Source: Hypomesus transpacificus
Lineage: Eukaryota; Chordata; Actinopteri; Osmeriformes; Osmeridae
Length of the DNA: 64,000 nucleotides
Assembly: GCF_021917145.1 (NCBI RefSeq)
Contig: NC_061062.1
Location: 824,186-888,185, forward strand
Direction: 5' to 3'
Part shown: positions 1 through 12,900 of the stretch, piece by piece
How positions within the stretch are numbered: the first letter of the stretch is position 1
Layout: each line of letters opens with the position of its first letter
Notes under the pieces: model-generated
Told to the model about the DNA's origin: nothing
What the model saw: the letters and a program-made list of their open reading frames with translations, nothing else
Databases searched by the model: none
Position numbers and translations under genes: made by a program

Positions 1-886
1 TCTGAATGTATCCTTCAATGTTCCATAAAGATTAAGCAAAACAATACATGCCGCAAGAAGATTTCATCAACACATTAAGCAAAAACATGCCAGTCCTTAT
101 TCAAAATTCTGGAGTAAAAATCCTTGAAGACCTCCTCACCACGTCGGCTGGGATGGATCACAAATGGACTTTCTGAAGAATGAGTCCCATTTTGGGGTAA
201 ATGGGATGGATGAGAGGAGACAGGCTGTCTAACTCTCAGGGTTTTGGTGTGTTTCGCCACTTTGCTTCACTGACTGCCGGAGCACAGGGGATGTGTCTGG
301 TGTCTCTTACGCCCCACAGTAAACAAACAAACAATAAACAATAAACAAGAGGGAGAAAGAGTCTCCCCAGGGACCCTGTTCTCACCCGCAGTCCTGTCAG
401 TCTGCATGGATCTGCAAGTCTCACCATAGAAATACCCCCCTTCAGCTTCTGTTAAGACGTGCTTACAGTTCTCAAAATGGAAAAACACATCCTTTAAAAA
501 ATGTTTTTTACTTCAGGTAAATTACAAAAATACATCTCTTGGCGCTATATTTATTATATATTTGGCGGTCTGGGGTGCCGAGGGCCGAGAACACGAGAAG
601 CCGCCTTTGGTTAGGGTGCTAACACGCTACAGAGATAGCACGCAATTAGGCAAGCACACAATGGGGTTAACACGCTACTGGGCTAAAACACTACAGGGCT
701 AGCATTCTACATGGCTAGTATGCTATGAAGCTAACACTGTAGGGGGCTAGCATGCTATAGGGCTAGCACACTAAGGTCAATCTCCTCGACTGTCTGGATC
801 TCCTCCAGGGATGCCCTGATTGGCCCCACAGCCATCTGCTATGCCTGGTGTCCTCTCTCCTCCCCCTCCTCCACCACCAGCTACAC

Positions 887-963
887 GTCCAACTTCATTA
901 CCACCAAACCACGACCATGTAGGCCTAGATGTGGTCATGGTTTGGTGCTAATGAGGTTGGACT
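887..963. repeat. Imperfect inverted repeat (about 34-base arms)
   Basis: The left arm (887-920, starting gtccaacttcatta) pairs with the right arm (929-963, ending taatgaggttggac) with about five mismatches, around a short centre containing the palindrome aggcct. The arms share no obvious flanking target duplication, so a foldback or MITE remnant is possible but not shown. Confidence 0.6.
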
Positions 964-1394
964 TCGAAGCACGTTTAAGCTTGCTAACACTAGTGTTGTT
1001 GTTCATCGTGACGCTAGGTCTGCAACCTCAAATGTGCTTCAAAGGTTGACTGTTCTGATTCCTGCTGATAATATTCGCTGGTCACTAGCTGCTGAAGCAG
1101 GGGAGGGGCCTGGTGAGTTACATAAATGTGGAGATGAGATGTGGGGTGATGAGAGAGAGGACCCATCCTTCTACTACAGCATGGAGGGAGCAGGCCAACG
1201 TGAGGAATATGATAGCTGCCTGGTTAGGAGGAGATGTTAGGCACTGGGTCATAATCCTGTTAACTCAAGCAGGCCCCAGAGCCTGGTAGAGACCAAACAT
1301 TCACAATGTCTGAGTGGCACAGAAAGACTTGAGAAAACAGCAAATGGACTGCCAAGGTTACAAGTTATGAAGGAGGGCGCAAAAAAAAAAAAAC

Positions 1395-1515
1395 ATATAG
1401 CCTATATATATATATAGATACATAAAGAGAGGCTATATGTACATATATAGACTATATATATGTACTGTATATGTATATAGGCCTATATTATATATAGGCC
1501 TATATAGTCTATCTC
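1395..1515. repeat. AT-rich palindromic (TA)n tract
   Basis: Alternating TATA steps with two copies of 'taggcctata' can fold back on themselves. This is low-complexity DNA with no coding signal. Confidence 0.6.
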
Positions 1516-1848
1516 ATGTGTCTGTGTATGCGACTAAGACGTTACAAAATACTCGTAAATTCGATAGGGTTTCATGTATAACTACTGCCCACAGGCCTTC
1601 TGTTAAATGTTGCCTTGCACAGCAGAGGTTGTTGCGCTGTCGGTTTCAATGTGCACGCTCTTTATTGCTTTTAGCTTATATCTCGGTGTAGCATGATCTC
1701 ACAACACTGAAATACAGGGCGGTATTATTTAAACTTCCGTTAATGCCCACCTGATTTAGTTTTCAATGCAAGTTGAGTGAATGTAAATTCGACATTAATA
1801 CAAGACGAATTGTGAAAACAATATTAACTGTTTTATACCTCCCCTTAC

Positions 1849-2009
1849 CTTACAAACATAATAATTCCAACTTTGGCGATGTCATCCTGAATAACTTTCC
1901 ACGAGTCCTTGATCATCTGGACTTGGTCCTCGCGGAGGCGCGTGTCTGCACCATCCTGCTTCGTCTCACACGGGGTTTTCGGCGCCAGACCTGATATCGC
2001 GCAGCCCAT
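1849..2009 (-). CDS. xgb: Globin X, first coding exon (partial gene)
   Basis: The exon starts at ATG 2009-2007 and reads MGCAISGLAPKTP, then a globin A/B-helix segment (REDQVQMIKDSWKVIQDD). It ends after 53 codons plus two bases at a GTAAGG donor (1848). Globin X is an ancient, membrane-attached vertebrate globin; its known N-terminus MGC is myristoylated on Gly2 and palmitoylated on Cys3, and both residues are present here. The phase-2 intron position fits the conserved globin B12.2 intron. Later exons, with the distal and proximal histidines, were not found in 1-1848 and probably lie left of the window. The start codon is only about 590 bases from the probable poly(A) signal of the upstream plekhg3 gene, on the same strand. 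Identity rests on motif and intron position; neuroglobin is less likely because it lacks the acylated extension. Confidence 0.82.
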
Positions 2010-2596
2010 TCTCGGTAAATTAAAATGACTTTAACGGTTGAGTAGACACAACCCAGCAATCTCAAAAAATGATTAAATAATTGCCGGACAAACGGCTGCG
2101 TCCCTGCATTTGGTTCCAGTTTCTGCGCGCTGGAGTCTGCACGCGCAGCATCTAAACATGAATGTGACTGAAGAGCGCACGGCGCGTGGCGAGCTTGTCT
2201 CCTCCCGTTCATAAACCGTAACCTAAAGGGTGGAGCACCAATTTTTTTTCTGAAAAATCCCAAAAGCATAATGTGTTAGTCGTTGTAGACGTGTATTTAG
2301 TAAATCTAAGTCTAAACCATTGTTCCCTGACGTTCAAACAAGGAATGAAACAAGTTTTAATCCCTTATTAAATCACAACCCAAATTGTGTATTTTTTTTT
2401 TCATATTGAAAATCAGACACTGACCCCAAAAGGACACACTACTAGGTTAGTTAAAAACTCAATGCATGTGCAGAGAACTTGCAGCTTATGTCTGAGTTCC
2501 TTTCTTCGTAATACATCCTTACCAGCCAGCCAGACGTACCTACCGCTGACATACAAATATAGATTTAAATTAGTCATCCTAGAGACACAACACGAA

Positions 2597-2602
2597 TTTA
2601 TT
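2597..2602 (-). terminator. plekhg3: Candidate poly(A) signal of plekhg3
   Basis: AATAAA on the minus strand, about 1.1 kb beyond the plekhg3 stop codon. It is the first canonical hexamer I found downstream. The intervening 3'UTR would contain the SINE at 3125-3325. Confidence 0.4.
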
Positions 2603-3124
2603 TTAAAAATATCATGCTTTTAATTAGAAATATAAGCTATTTCAAGCATGAAAACTATATTTCTTCTTGTGGAATAGAAAACAAGGGGAACAAGACTGGT
2701 CGGTATCTAAATGAAGACAAATGACCTCAGTCAAACACAGCAATTATATAAATAACACAAAACATAGACAACAATGAAGGTGAAGTTCCAGTGAGTGAGG
2801 AATGAGAATGAGTAGTCTTGAGTAGTGACTATGTACTCAAGTTAAGTCAAATAGCTCATGGGTAGCCTACTGCAGTAGCAGAATAGCTCTGGGGTACTGC
2901 AGTTCACCAACCAAACACCACTCAATTTGGAGAACAACACTCTTTGGTCATAGGTCAATGAGCAGTGCTTGCTAATCCTGTGTAACCGTTTTGTGTTGAA
3001 GACTAGTTGTCACTTGGATTGTGGCGATGCCTGAGTTCTCTCAATAAGCTTCGATCTTTGTCCCAAACTTCGATCAACTGTTTGTACACAGTTAATTTGC
3101 CTAAAGTGGTTTATATTATGTGTT

Positions 3125-3325
3125 TAGGGGAGTCAGATGGCTGAGCGGTGAGGGAGTCGGGCTAGTAATCAGAAGGTTGCCGGATCGATTCCCCGCCGCG
3201 CCACATGATGTTGTGTCCTTGGGCAAGGCACTTCACCCTACTTGCCTCGGGGGGAATGTCCCTGTACTTACTGTAAGTCGCTCTGGATAAGAGCGTCTGC
3301 CAAATGACTAAATGTAAATGTGTCT
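3125..3325 (+). mobile_element. tRNA-derived SINE, near full length
   Basis: The head has an A-box-like 'tggctgagcggtgaggga' and a B-box-like 'ggatcgattcc', as in a tRNA-related promoter. The body is followed by the fish tail 'cgctctggataagagcgtct', which is shared with LINE 3' ends and recurs at 47840-47884 (plus) and 51315-51366 (minus). It sits antisense in the probable plekhg3 3'UTR. It is not a functional tRNA gene, because the acceptor stem and anticodon arm do not close. Confidence 0.82.
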
Positions 3326-3721
3326 TATCTGGACTACTTGTTATCTACTGCTCTAGTCTCTAGTGACTTCTTACAAGCAAGAAACACAAACATTTCCCAT
3401 TCAAATATACAACGATACTTGACCGTTTCACATCAAAACAGTCATCAATAGTGAACATGTACAAGCATTGCATTTACAACTTTTACAAAGAAACAGCTTT
3501 GTAGGGCCCGTCATTGACCATATCCCTACTAGTGGTGACATAAACACAGCACATCCCACAAGTGTTGACTACATTGGCATACACTCCAAAAACAACTAGA
3601 AAAAAAAATTAAGAATATGAAAATGAGAATATGAAATTCTGAAAACACCAACAGTATTTACTGGTAGTCCTATGTCTCTGCATGGTCTTACATACTTCTC
3701 TGAGTGATTTCCCTGTAACTG

Positions 3722-6700
3722 TTAGGAGTTCAAACTCTGGAACCTCTCTCGTAAGTTCTTCACCAGACGGTTCTGTGTCTTCCTCCCTGAAGTCAACATG
3801 GACGTGTTGGTGCAGTCCAGCGCTGCCCTGTGGAAGCCTTCCACCTCCTCAAGCTCCTCCTTCTCTGGACACCCTCCATCTTCTCCTCCCTGCATCCCTC
3901 CATCTTCTGCTCCCTGCATCCCTCCATCTCCTGCTCTTCCCCCAGGAACCCTCTCCACTATGATCACCTTGTGTTCGTTGGGAAGGATGAGATTGCCAGC
4001 TACATAACAGCTTCTCATGGGGTCCGGAAGATTCTGCATCTCATGGAGTGGCTTGGAGTCCACAGAGCTCCACCTGCAAAGTTGAGGCTGGTCCTGGGGC
4101 TGTTGTCCCCCGACAGGACTCCCCCCCTCACAGGCCATGTCCAGCCTGGTGCCTGGCCAGTCGGACGTCCCTCTGAGGGAATCTGTGGAGCCTTCACAGC
4201 TCTCAGAGCAGTCAGTGGATCCCCAGGAGGACCTGAACCCATCGCTGCAGCTCCCCAGCGCGTCCTCTGGAGCCAGGCAGCTTCGGGTGACCGGGGAGGG
4301 GGGCCCAGCCCCAGGACCCAGCCTGGAGGTGGGGGTGTAGAGGGAGCGCAGCTCGCTGATGTCAGGCCAGTGGAAGGCCTGCGCTGGGGTCTGGGGGCTG
4401 GTGGTTAGGGGTGGGCAGGGGGACGTGACACGAGAGCTAGCACCGAAACTGAGGGACTGGGATGGGCTGGGAGAAGGAAGCTCCTGGATGATGACCTGGT
4501 CATAGCAGGTCAGTGACAGCATCAGCTTAGGTTTACCTGCACATCACATGTAGACAAACAGGAAAAGGGAAAAGACATGTTGATTTGGGCTTGTGTGGAT
4601 GAACACACATCATCTTTGGAGGCCTCAGCAGGAGAAGCTACTCACCCCTGTCTCTGTTTTGGTCCTTCTCCTCGTAGACGGCAGACAGGTTTTTGGAGGA
4701 GCCCATGCTCTCCACCTCCCTGTTCCTCTGCCTCACCACTGGCCTGTTGTTCTTGATGCGCTGGCTGTACTGTCGAGCCAGCTTGAACACCTTGTTCTTC
4801 ATCTTCTCCATGTCTTGCAGGATCATGTCCTCTTCCACGCCCGACCGGAGGCTGATGATCCTGGGCAGAGGAGCCCGGGCCAGCCTCACCCTCTCCCTGG
4901 TCCAGGGGGGCCTGCCTGGGCACGGGTCGAGCCCAGGGCGGTCCTCCCTGGCTGGGGAGGGTGTGATGGACGGAGAGGAGGCCTCCTCTGAGACTGAGCC
5001 TCCGTCCGATTCCTCCAGGATACTCAGAGGTTCCTCCTGGTTGTTCCTCTGGAGCCGGTGGGGACCAGGAGGGGACAGGGTCTCCTCAGTCTGCCGGCCC
5101 TTCCCACCCTCCGTCCCCTTCTCCTCCAGCTCCATGTCTTGCCACACATGGAGCATCTCAGAGGCCGGCCTGAACTCCTCCACACCAGGAGGAGCACGGC
5201 TGATGTTCTGAGAGCCGTGCATGCTGTCTGGCTCCAGGCCCGGCAGGTCAAACACAGCCCAGGATGTGGGCCGGGTGTGAGTGGAGGCGTTCCTCTGCGG
5301 GAGCAGGGCGTCCTGGGGGCTGTCCAGCTGGCTGCTCAGGTGTCTCACCAGGCCCCGGGGGATGTAGGACAGACTCTCCCTGCGCTTGATGCTGAAGCTG
5401 GCGTCCTCGTGCTCGGCGTGTTCGTAGTACCTCCTGATCTTGTGGATGAGCAGCCGGTCCTGTTTGGAGAGAGTGGAGCGCCGTTCCACCTCCGGCGGGG
5501 CAACAGGGGTCCTTCCAGGAGCTGGCGTCAGGCCAGGTCCAGACTTCTCATGGAGGTCTGTGCTGAGGGAGGGGACACTGCTGCTGCCCAGCGGGGGTGA
5601 GGGGCAGGCTGGGGAGATGAGGTCCTCGGGGACCAGGCTGGAGCTGGAGGGGCTGCTGGGACAGTGTGCGGAGCTGGCCTGGTCCACACAGGAGGGGCTG
5701 CTGGGACAGTGTGCGGAGCTGGCCTGGTCCACACAGGAGGGGCTGCTGGGACAGTGTTCGGAGCTGGCCTGGTCCACACAGGAGGGGCTGCTGGGACAGC
5801 GTGCGGAGCTGGCCTGGTCCACACAGGAGGGCCGGATGCGTCCCATCCCGGCTCCCTCCTCCTCTGAGAGCTCTCCGATCGTCACGGTGCTGCTGTTGCT
5901 GGTGTCCAGCTGGAGAGCTGAAGAGTCGCTCTCCTCTTCCTCGTCCTCTCTAGATGCCTCCTGACTCTCTGGGGGTTCAGCTTCAGGCTGCCTCAGAGGC
6001 AGGGGAGGAGAGGCAGCCGGGGTGGAGCGTTGAGACGTGACCTTGCTACCCTGTCCTCCACGCTCGGCCTGCTGAGCGAGGCTGCGAAGGGGCGGAGCTT
6101 CTTCAGACACCTGTGAAGGTGGAATTACAGGGTCAAGCTTTCCTGAATGTAAATATAGGTATAGTATCAGGTACAATGAGGTGTGCAACACTGTGAGCAT
6201 GATTAGCTGTAAAATGACTACGTGCGTAATGGTCATGAGTATATTCAATGAAGATTAATTTGAGATCTAATAGTCATGTCATGTGATGCTGTGTCAGAGA
6301 CGGGGTCAGGCTAAGTGAGTGACAACATCACGTGGGGTCAAATCTTCATATTTTGACCGTGATATTTCCATTTGTAGACTGATGATATCTCATTTGGTTA
6401 TGATAATACTGTAGCAATCTCAAGGTTCCCTCAGCTGTAAAATGCAGCAATTTTGAAAGTGTTTTTCGTTTCGGTGCTTTGGCCCAAATCTGTAGCGATC
6501 TCAGACTCCTCTCCAACCACTGTCAGGTTCAGACAGGGTGTACGTGTGCTGTGTGAAGGAGGGAGGGGTGGGGGGGGGGGTCTGCTGTGTGAGGGAGGGG
6601 TGGGGGTAGGAGAGGACGGCTGTGGGAAGGAGATAGGAGGAATGTAACAACTGGTGACACGACTGTGAATCAGACGTGCGACTGAGCACCAGGGATACAG

Positions 6701-6845
6701 ACGTACTACCCCACTGAGCACCAGGGATATTTGGGATCTTTCAAAATGCTGTTATTAGTCTCCAAAATCTGAATGTTACCTTTTTAGACATTAGCACTAA
6801 CAGAAGCAACAGCTTTCCAGCACTTAAGATAAACACACACACACA

Positions 6846-6927
<82 letters not shown>

Positions 6928-9914
6928 GGTTGAGGGGCTCAGATGACTAAGAGAATAACAGGGCTCTACATCTTGCAGCAGGGACACTAAAGCAAGCCAG
7001 TATGTACTAAAAAGGTTATTAAAATACAAATGTTAATCATATATGCAGGTGAGATGACAGATGAGAATGTATATATACATATAAACAGATCTGGATTTGG
7101 TTCCATCTCTAACCCCTCCAACAGAGACCGTTGGGTCCTACCCTACTGGTGGTACCTGTTCAGCTTGCTCCTCCTCCGCCCCAGCCTGCACCTCCTCCAC
7201 CCCAGCCTGCACCTCCTCCGCCCCAGCCTGCACCTCCTCCGCCCCAGCCTGCACCTCCTCCGCCCCAGCCTGCACCTCCTCCGCCCCAGCCTGCACCTCC
7301 TCCACCCCAGCCTGCACCTCCTCCACCCCAGCCTGCACCTCCTCCACCCCAGCCTGCACCTCCTCCACCCCAGCCTGCACCTCCTCCGCCCTAGCCTGGC
7401 CTCCCTGCTCCCCCAGGACAGACATCTCCTCTTCAGCTCCCTGCCTGCCCTCCTCCTCCTGGGAGGACCACAGCAGACACACTGAGGGTCACCACCCGCC
7501 ACACAAAGACAAATAATACCTTAAAATCCCCCTCCAGAAGATCAACACCCTACATTTCTTGATTTAGAAAACATTTTGGCATTTGAAGACACCTGATGTC
7601 TGGTGCCACAATTGTAAAGCCGTGAAATTCTTTGCACAAAGATGACCTTCACATTAGGGGCATGACGTCACATTAATTAACCTTTACAAAGCTTACCCTG
7701 TCATTTAGAAAATAATATTCCGAAGGGAAACCTTTCCGAAAATATGATTACCAAAGACCAAAGCACTCTTTATTACAATGGCCTATTACAATTAACCCTA
7801 TTTGACATCCAAATTGAGCTTTGAAGTCGTTGCTTTTGTTTAGCTATTGATCAAATGATTCCAGTGCAGGTGCAACTGCCAAAACAAAAAATTAAATTAT
7901 TGAAGTTTAACAGGATGCGAAATGTCTTTACCTACATTTGCATTGTATAAATACATAATACACATTTTCTTTTCACCTTCCCCAAATATATGCAGATCCA
8001 CATGGCTGAAAGATATGCTCTCCTTTAGAGCTCTCACCAAGACCAGGACGGACAGCTAGTCTGCCGGTCAGTCAAGGACAGGCATGCAGTTTGATGACAA
8101 CCTCCTAGGAACCGATTGACCCTCCGTAATGAGTTCTAAGGAAGTCTCCGGATCACTAAATCTTTCCCGGCAGACTAAATCATCCTGATTGGATGGATTA
8201 TTACCATGCCAGGGTTCTGTGTCCATGCACTGATTACTGTGTGAGGATCGATCAAGGCATTCCATTAGCACAGCAAACGGCAGCTGATGTTAGTGAGTTA
8301 TCAGTTTGGAGAATGGGAGAGGAAGATGGAGAGGCAGCTGATTGGCTTGCAGGTGGGATGGAGAGGGAACTGATTGGCTAGCAGGTGGGATGGAGCAGGA
8401 AGTAGGAAACCGTGGGTGGGAGAGAGCCTCACCGTTGTGAAGTGAGTGGAAAGCAAAGCCCTGGCTCTAAAGTGCCAGCAGGAGATCGCTGCCAGCATGG
8501 AGCTCGCAAAGTCAGCTACCTGGTCATCCTCCAGAAGAACATCCTCCTGCTCCCTCTCATCCTCCTGCTCCCTCTCCAGACCCCTCTCACAGGGCAAGTT
8601 GCTTGCTCTGGGGTCTATGCCAGAGGGACTCCTATTCTCAGAGTCCCCCCCCTCCAGGCCTGGTTCCTTTGTGTCTTCCTTCCCACTAGGCCTCTCATCC
8701 TCAGCCTCGCCTGGGCTGCTGCCCAGGGCTGTGACAGCAGCAGTGGGCTGCAGGGAGAGCCTGCCCCCCAGGAGATCACCTGTGCTGTCTGAGTGCTGAA
8801 GCGTGAAAGGTGTGGGGGTTATTGGGCGGCCAGTGATACACAGGGTGCAGTGAAAGCATTGAATGGTTTGGAACAGAGTTTTCTTTAGAAAAGGGTGTGA
8901 CGTGAAAGCAGAATATTGTTGTGATGGTCCAAGACAGGCATGCTACACATCACTGAGAACAAATGACTTCATCACCAGAAGAAGGAGAAATAACACAATC
9001 CAGTTGAACTTCTGTTCGGTTCAGCTGAGGTTTCCGTCTCTGTTCTTGGGAGCATCCCACTTCAGGTGGAAATGCTGAAGTGGGAAGCTGATTCGACCCT
9101 GTGTGAGGCCTGTCTCACCAGAACACCACAACCTGAATAAACCCATCACAGTGTGTGCCTGCACAGGGACAGAACACTAAACCCTACCAGGGTTAGAAAG
9201 GTCTTCCTGGATGAGCGAAGCTTACCTTCAAAATGGCTGCATGGAAGGAGGAGATAAAGAGAGAGAGAAAATGAAATGTCAACAATTTTTCATACTCATA
9301 GAGCAAAAAAGATACAATATACAGTAGAATAAACACTGGTTATGACTGAACTATGCAACAATATACAGTAGAATAAACACTGGTTATGACTGAACTATGC
9401 AACATTTTAATATGTTTACCATAGAGCTGCCCATCTAGAATATGCGTATGTCACACAAATGCATAATTACATTCCTTATCTCTATGGTTAAGTGGGCTGG
9501 TACTAGTGGCGGTCATTTGTCTTTGCCACGATGAGACAAAGTCCTCATGGTGGGCTAATCCAATATACAGCCAAGGAGTAATGTTCCCCTTCCATGACCT
9601 CAGACTGCCAGGGTGACATGACCAACATACAGGACCAGAGCAGCCCGCTCCAAGATGGAGAAGGTGACAGGATGACATCTTCACCTCGAGGGTCGCAAAA
9701 CTGATTACTGAGGGAGCTATTAAAGAAAAACATGAAGAGGAGGTTTTCCTTTTCATGGCTGCTCATTAGGATGCATGACATGGCCGGCACAGATCTGAAG
9801 CCAAGGCTAATCTGACCCCCGTAGAGAGCCTGTGTATGACAAAGCTCTTCGCTAATATGGCCCATAATTAACATCATTATGGATGAAGGCAAAAAAGAGA
9901 GGGTGTATGTGAGG

Positions 9915-9946
<32 letters not shown>

Positions 9947-12900
9947 AGGGAGAGAGCTGGTACTGGCCTTTGATCTGGTTTTCCAGGGTTTTAGAGGATG
10001 TTCTGTCAGTGTACTGGGGTGATGACTCATGCACTAGCACCAGGAGGGCGGGGCAGTGTGTGTGTGTGGGGGGGGCAGCTATCTACCAGCCAGACTCCAG
10101 ACGCTGTAGGCTGTTAGAAAAACAGAGGCACTGGATCTTTACCTTTCGTTGTCCTTTTAAGCTGTTTGGAAGGTTCTGAAGAAAGATAGAGATCGTATAA
10201 AGTCAATGTCCTTGCTAAACACATTTGTGTAGACAGTGTGTGTGTGCGTTCTGAGTGTGTGTGTTACCTGATCTCCTGCGTCCGGGCCGGGCTCCAGAGG
10301 GTAGCTCTTGAGGGTGGCAGGAGACAGCCTTCTTCAGTCCCTCAGGACTGTAGCGGCTCTTCCACGGAGCTGGACACACACACACACACACTCATTACAG
10401 GCTCCTTACACACTGAAAGACTCTGGGTCATGTAAGACTGTTTTCTGAAGATTGAGGTTATTCCATAACTTGGCATTTGCAGTAATCAGTAAACAGCCAT
10501 TGTGGATGAAAGCTACGTTTCTTGGAAACGTTTAGCCATTTCCAACCAGAATGACTGAGGACGTTTTCTGTTTGTTGTTTGGGAAAAAGCTAGTTTGCAG
10601 CTGAGCTGAAATACTCACAAATTGAGTCAATTTCCAGGATGGCCTCTTTCGCCTGAAAAACAACAAGATTGTATTTTAAAATAACCTGATTTAATCTTTG
10701 TTGAAATGGGGTTGTTGTCATGGTAGCTGCTGGTTACCTTCTGAGGAACAATGGTGTGGTGGTTCTCCAAGATGAGCCTCTTGATATGATGAGCCCAAAC
10801 ACGCTTCTCCTCCACCGTCTTGGCCTGAGACACACACACACACATCAAAACCTGCCTGGTTCCACAGCACCTGCTGAACACACGGGGGTGTTGGGGTGTG
10901 ACTACCTGCACGGTGTGGGGCTGTTTGGGGTACTTGAAGTGGATGACGCTGAACAGAAGAGGGTCCTTGGCACTGTCCAGCAGCATCAGGGTGGAGCACT
11001 GAGACAGGAGGAGGACAGGACAGGAGGACACTCAGATACACCACAACCCTGAAGAACTCTTCCTGGACAGGGCTGTGTGGTGGTGTAGGTGGTGGATAGG
11101 TCTGTGTGTGGTGGTAGGGAGGGCAGTGTGTGGGGCAGCGTACTGAGATGTGGTTCTTGTAGACGTAGTGCTCGCCCCTCTTCTTGGTGATGAGGAGCAT
11201 CTTGTGGAACAGGAAGAGGGTCCGTGTGTTCTTGGCCCGGTGGACGTGGAAGCTCCCCTCCAGCACCAGCTCCCCGTACGTGGTGAGGTCAGGACCCTTC
11301 CAGTTAATCAGCAGGGACTGGATCTCCTACACACACACACACGGCACGGACACACACCAACATGGACACACAAACACATTAGAACTTATATATAGACATA
11401 TCTATGCGAGTTCTGGAAAAAAGTGGTTTAATTTGTGTTTATTCAACACAAAATGCATGCTCAGGGAATGGTATCCCACTAGATGTTGACACAAAACTGC
11501 TGTTTCTTGTTGGCAAAACAAGCAGCCAGACAACAGCCAAGGAAGGCAGGGCAGCACCAGTGAACACTCCTGACCAATCAATGTCTTAGATTGAAGGGAA
11601 CAACCAGAATGAGCGGCCCCATAGCCCCCAGGCTCTGCTGAAAGCCCCCCTGGTGTTCAGGGGAGGGGATCAAACACCAGGTCTGTATGTGCTCCAGACC
11701 TCAAACTGAACTAACAACATTTAAATTGCAGAAGGACTGTAGGAGAGGAGACACTACTCGAGACTGATCGATAGAGTTGATAGATTTGCTTGGACTGCGT
11801 TGTGCATATACACACAGAGGGTTGATTTAATTTGAAGAGGAACACAGTTGGACATGAGAATGTTTTTGGGTCTTACAAACTGAAATAGTTTTAAAACTGT
11901 TTTAGAAACCCCAGGAACACAGACAGTCCGTCCTCTGCAGTCAGACGGCCTCTCGTACCTGCAGCCAGACGGCCTGTCGTACCTGCAGCCTGACGGCATG
12001 CTCGTGTTTCCTCTTCATGTCGTTGATGTACCAGGCCACGCCCGTCATGGTGTCGATGGCATCCTGGACCACCTCGCAGCCGTCCTCCTCTGGGTCAGAG
12101 TGCTTGGCGATCTCCTGCACACAGCACCACAGAGAGAGATGACTCCTGGCTGGGAAACCACCTTCTAGGGCTACTTGGGCTATTAAGGTTATTAAGGATG
12201 GAAAGAGAGAGTTTTATACTGTGTGTGTGTGAGTGAGTGAGTGAGTGAGTGAGTGAGTGAGTGAGTGAGAGAGAGAGAGAGAGAGAGGCTTATGTGGACT
12301 TGAGAAGCGGGGTGGGTACTGGGGTTGTTAGGGTGTCTCTGAGGGCAGGATGAGGTGCTTTAACACCGTGTGGGAGTATCGTTACGAGTCATGTCTGCAC
12401 GTCAGGACTGAGGAGGACTGTACCTGCAGCAGCAAGTGATACTTGAGGATCCGCTGGACAGGTTTAAGGAGGTATGAACCCAGCGGGAGAGACAGATTCA
12501 GACACGCCTGTCTGTCCCTGAAGAACTTGGCCAGAGTCTTGCTCCTCATGCACTCTGTCAGAGCTGCCACTGAGCTGGGCCACACAGAAACATGTCATGG
12601 TCTCACATCTCTGACCACCTCGTGACGTACAAGACAGGCTTTTGTTTGTATCATTTCCTTTGAAATGACTACCACTAAAACGTAATGAAGTGTGACTGCA
12701 CAGAGGTACATAGCTGTTGCTGTGTCACTAGTCAAACATTCAGGTAAAACTCTTATATATAGGTATAATATATAGTTTTCAGAACAACATTCGTACTCTC
12801 ACTTACTTGGGGTAGTTAGTGCAGTACTGTGTGTAGATGTCAAAGTACTCGCTCTGTAAATCAGAACAGGCTTGATGAGACCCCAGAACAGATCAAGCGG

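Larger units (their letters stand above)
1..1848. other. Probable globin X intron 1, no exon recognised
   Basis: No open frame here resembles a globin helix or another known domain. The stretch holds degenerate 'gctagca' repeats (about 610-780), an imperfect inverted repeat (887-963) and AT-rich palindromic sequence (1395-1515). On the minus strand it follows the globin X donor and is therefore read as intron. Confidence 0.5.

Noticed and set aside
75..260. Minus frame tested as a later globin X exon
   Set aside because: No distal or proximal histidine context, no helix similarity, and no suitable acceptor and donor.
3130..3210. Possible tRNA gene
   Set aside because: Only internal promoter boxes are present; the cloverleaf does not close and a SINE body and tail follow.
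7030..7516. Plus-strand Pro/Ala/Cys and Leu/His repeat proteins
   Set aside because: Antisense shadows of the plekhg3 heptad-repeat exon, which has proper splice sites and phase on the minus strand.
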